Assembly (NCBI RefSeq): GCF_000006565.2
Contig: NC_031479.1
Location: forward strand, 4,242,289-4,306,288
Reading direction: 5' to 3'
Origin: Toxoplasma gondii ME49
Lineage: Eukaryota; Apicomplexa; Conoidasida; Eucoccidiorida; Sarcocystidae
Length of the DNA: 64,000 nucleotides
In this document: positions 61,376-64,000 of the stretch, piece by piece
Layout of the letters: the number at the start of each line of letters is the position of its first letter
Position numbering within the stretch: the first letter of the stretch is position 1
The notes under the pieces: generated by a model
What the model was told of the DNA's origin: nothing
What the model saw: the letters and a program-made list of their open reading frames with translations, nothing else
Database searches by the model: none
Made by a program: the position numbers and the translations under genes

Positions 61376-62991
61376 AGTGGCAGGGAAGATGAAGAGTGAA
61401 TTGAAGACAGAGGAGAGGGAGAGGAGAGCCGCTTGGCGATGCGTCGAGCTCGCGGAGATAACGGGGAAGGAAAGTGAAGGCCAGTGCGACAGAGAGAGAG
61501 AACAGAGAGAAAGCGAATGGGGGTTCTCTTCGTTGCACTCGTTGGATGGAGACACTGTGAGGGGAACCGGGCCTGGCGCCGAGAAGAGCGTCAGGCGCCC
61601 TGAAAAACCACGCAGTTTTCTAATAAGAAAAGGGAATGGGGGGTGGACAAGAAACCGCAGGCAAGCTACTGGGGCCTTCGCTCTCCGCGCCTCTTTGCAG
61701 CATAGAAAACGGAAGAGAACATGCAGACAGCAGGAGGCGGAAAGAGAGGAAATGTTTCTACGCAGAGTGTCGAAGAAAGAGGCGACGATGGAGTGCAATC
61801 TCAGTCTGAAAAAGGCTGGGAAAGGAGAAGAGGAACCGACTTCAGAACCAAGTTCCTTAGACTGTTTCAAACGGCGAAGTGCGTGGCGAGACCGGGTGGC
61901 CAAGGCTTTTAAGAAAACAGGAAGCTTCGTTCCACTTTCTCAAGTGAGAGAAGAAAAAGAGAAACAAGACAGGGCAGAAAACCGTGTTTTTCCAGGCTGC
62001 CTTTTTCCTTTCTGTCGGATCTCTCTGCTCCTCTGTCTTTCACTTTCTCGCAAAAGCGTCGCCGCTTCTCCCACCCACAGAAACGGCGTAGGATTTTCTT
62101 CAGCGTGGCGCAAACGCCTCCCCTGTGTAACGCATGCAGGTCTTCATGCAAGATCGATCTCCGTTTCTCTCGGTCCTTCGCTCTCCAACCAGAAAGACGA
62201 ACCATTTGCTAGCCATCATCAACCTCTCCTCCAAGCACACAATCGCTGGCCTGTTCGGCTCTCAATTCCACTTTTCCTCCGCCTTTTTCCGCGCCTCTCT
62301 TCTTTCGCTCACCAGCCTCTCTGCGAACCAGAGCACGGAGAAAAGTGGGCGACCCCACTGTGCATGCAGCGTCGGCAGCCTCTCCGAATAAAAGCCGCGG
62401 CCGGAAAAGACGTTTTCTGTTTTCTCTCGGATCTTTTTGCAACAAGATTCGCAGACACACACCGCTTGCAACCGAGCCGAGATCCGTTTGTCGTCTCCAC
62501 ACTTGGTGGAGTTCAGGTTAAGCGGGAGAGGCAACTTGACAGGAGCGGGTGCCCCAGGATCCCCTTGGCATCGCCCTCGCGTTGTGCTGCAACTCGATTT
62601 CATCTTCCCATTCACAGCGGCATCTTTTGTTTTTTTCGTCCTTCCTCCTCTCCTCATTTTGCGTGGAACTCCATCTAGTCTAGCGTGAATGCTGTTTCTC
62701 TCCATTTCTGCCTTGCCCCAGCCCGCGAGAAGCGCGACTTTCGTCGGCCTCCGCCCTGTTTCTCTGACCCGGTCAGAGATTCAGCCACACTTATTACAGC
62801 CTGTTTCTTGTGTGTGAACTCCTTGGTTACGCTTGTCGAACGCGGCTGTTCCAAATTTCGACACCAAGCCTTTTCTCTCGGCTTTTCAGCATCTACTGCA
62901 AGCGTTGTTAATGCGTGCATGCTGTGCGCTACACGACAGGAATACGTCAGGGCGGTAACTTTTTCGATTCTCCTGCAACGCGCCCAAGAAG
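61376..62991. other. divergent region between SmG and the zinc-finger gene
   Basis: 1.6 kb between opposing ATGs. GCATGC sites occur near 62131, 62361 and 62919. The plus strand from 61323 to 62678 is stop-free for 451 codons, crossing the SmG first exon in antisense. Composition changes midway from purine-rich to pyrimidine-rich, which by itself removes many stop codons. I saw no domain and treat it as non-coding. Confidence 0.45.
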
Positions 62992-64000
62992 ATGGGAAAG
63001 GGAAGCAATGCGTGCGTAAGTTCTGGAACACAAAATGTCTTAAGTTGCACGAGACGAATCGTTCCACCTCAGATAAAAGTCTCTCAACTTACATCAAGGG
63101 TCGCATGTGCACATCCTCATTCGCCATGATATGTATGTATGTATATATATATATATGTATATGTGTATGTACGCTTATGAATGTCACGATGTATTACTGT
63201 GGACACATTTTTGTGGAAGGGGTGGTGCAGCTAACTTGGTTTATTTCCAGCGCTGCGGCAGGTCAACGTCAGTTTTGCGTGTGAAGCAGTGGCGAACAGC
63301 ACGCATGTTTGTCTCCTCGCCAGAAAGCGCAGCCGCTCGAGAGAAAGATCCCGTGGTGGGTAAATCTGCCGTTTACCTCGTGTGTCCAAGCGACGTATCT
63401 CCTTCGGTTCTCTTGTACGTTTCTGGAACTTTCTGTAGAAGAAAAACACCGCGCGTGCTCGCGCTGACGAGGCCAAGTCGAAGGAGCCCAAGTCGCAGCT
63501 GAAGTCGAACCAGGCGGCCATGTCGATCAAGTGCAAAGTACGTTTCAAGATTTGCGGGAAGGCCGAGGGAACTTGGTTCGTCCGGAACACGCGAAACCGG
63601 CTTGGAATTGACCGCTCGTGGCTGTCTAGTGTGTGTGCCTGTCACAAGAAAGAGTAAAAGAATGTTCTCCAAGTTTTTCCCGCTGGGTTTTGTCCGTAAA
63701 CCTCTTAAAATGAACAACCGGACACGGTCGACACAAAAAGTCCGTGGAGTAGACGCACGCGAAGGAGAGAGTAGACGTACAAAAAACGCATCTCTCGATT
63801 CTGCAGGTGCGCAGTCAGACGTCTGCAAATCGAAGGGCGGGTCTCTCACAGGTTTCCACCGTGCGTTGTAGGCTTTTCTGATGTTGTCTTTCGCGGCGGC
63901 CGTCTCCACGGTTTAAGGTTTTGCCGTTCTTCTTGTGGTCCTGTTCGTCTTCTCGTGCTGTATGGATGGCAAGCATAGAACACGTGTCTGTGGCTGAGGC
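62992..64000 (+). CDS. small At2g23090-like (zf-met2/4F5-type) zinc-finger protein, 5' part
   Basis: Exon 1 is 62992-63015 (MGKGSNAC) and exon 2 is 63439-63537 (33 codons), joined in phase 0. The product contains SKEPKSQLKSNQAAMSIKCK. This matches the plant At2g23090-type proteins, which read approximately KGSQLDANKKAMSIQCKVC, then a C2H2-like finger. The donor AAA|GTACGT cuts just before the expected VCxQTF finger strand. No continuation with that pattern is found up to 64000, so the finger-bearing exon should lie beyond the right edge. An acceptor near 63806 opens VRSQTSANRR, which lacks the required cysteines. Function of the family is poorly known; human ZNF706 is a distant relative. Confidence 0.78.

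Noticed and set aside
63806..63870. Third exon of the zinc-finger gene after TTCTGCAG
   Set aside because: The in-phase translation VRSQTSANRR lacks the cysteines of the expected finger, so the real exon is probably beyond 64000.
1..64000. CRISPR arrays, tRNA/rRNA genes, transposons, retroelements or toxin-type cassettes
   Set aside because: No spacer-repeat pattern, cloverleaf, reverse transcriptase, transposase or terminal repeats were seen. The repeats present are microsatellites, minisatellites and short palindromes.

Overview
The window reads as nuclear DNA of a coccidian apicomplexan, most likely Toxoplasma gondii or a very close relative. Genes have many short exons with GT-AG introns of 0.3-2 kb. 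Almost every large intron or intergenic gap carries (TA)n arrays, exons are moderately GC-rich, TGCATGC-type motifs sit in 5' regions, and one gene is an unconventional myosin with a MyTH4-FERM tail. There is no bacterial, plasmid or phage signature. All gene models are mine, built by joining exons by reading frame, splice-site phase and recalled family alignments. Codon phases close for every gene, but a few exon ends are uncertain and are marked.

Layout, left to right: (1) 1.57-4.35 kb, plus: TRAPPC2L-like TRAPP subunit, last exon tentative. (2) 15.66-5.78 kb, minus: ALG8, the second glucosyltransferase of lipid-linked oligosaccharide assembly, 13 exons. (3) 17.86-22.99 kb, plus: SF3B2/SAP145, U2 snRNP SF3b subunit, 7 exons. 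(4) 27.96-25.57 kb, minus: RSL1D1/Cic1-like ribosomal-L1-domain protein, 3 exons. (5) 28.98-35.28 kb, plus: TRM10-family tRNA m1R9 methyltransferase with a long polyserine head, 11 exons. (6) 56.97-37.74 kb, minus: a roughly 1,980-residue myosin with motor, IQ, coiled coil, MyTH4 and FERM, 29 exons. (7) 61.38-60.08 kb, minus: SmG core snRNP protein, 2 exons. (8) 62.99 kb to the right edge, plus: 5' part of a small At2g23090-like zinc-finger protein, truncated by the window.

Three pairs are divergent and probably share promoter regions: ALG8/SF3B2, RSL1D1/TRM10 and SmG/zinc-finger. The genes are mainly housekeeping (vesicle tethering, N-glycosylation, splicing, ribosome and tRNA maturation) plus one motor; they do not form a pathway cluster. 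Two encode spliceosome components (SF3B2, SmG) and two act in the translation machinery.

No CRISPR array, tRNA, rRNA, transposon or selfish cassette was recognised. The least explained signals are a recurrent palindrome GGTGTA-N2-TACACC, a TP-dipeptide cluster in SF3B2, long hydrophilic insertions in ALG8 and the myosin, and a 451-codon open frame in the SmG/zinc-finger divergent region.
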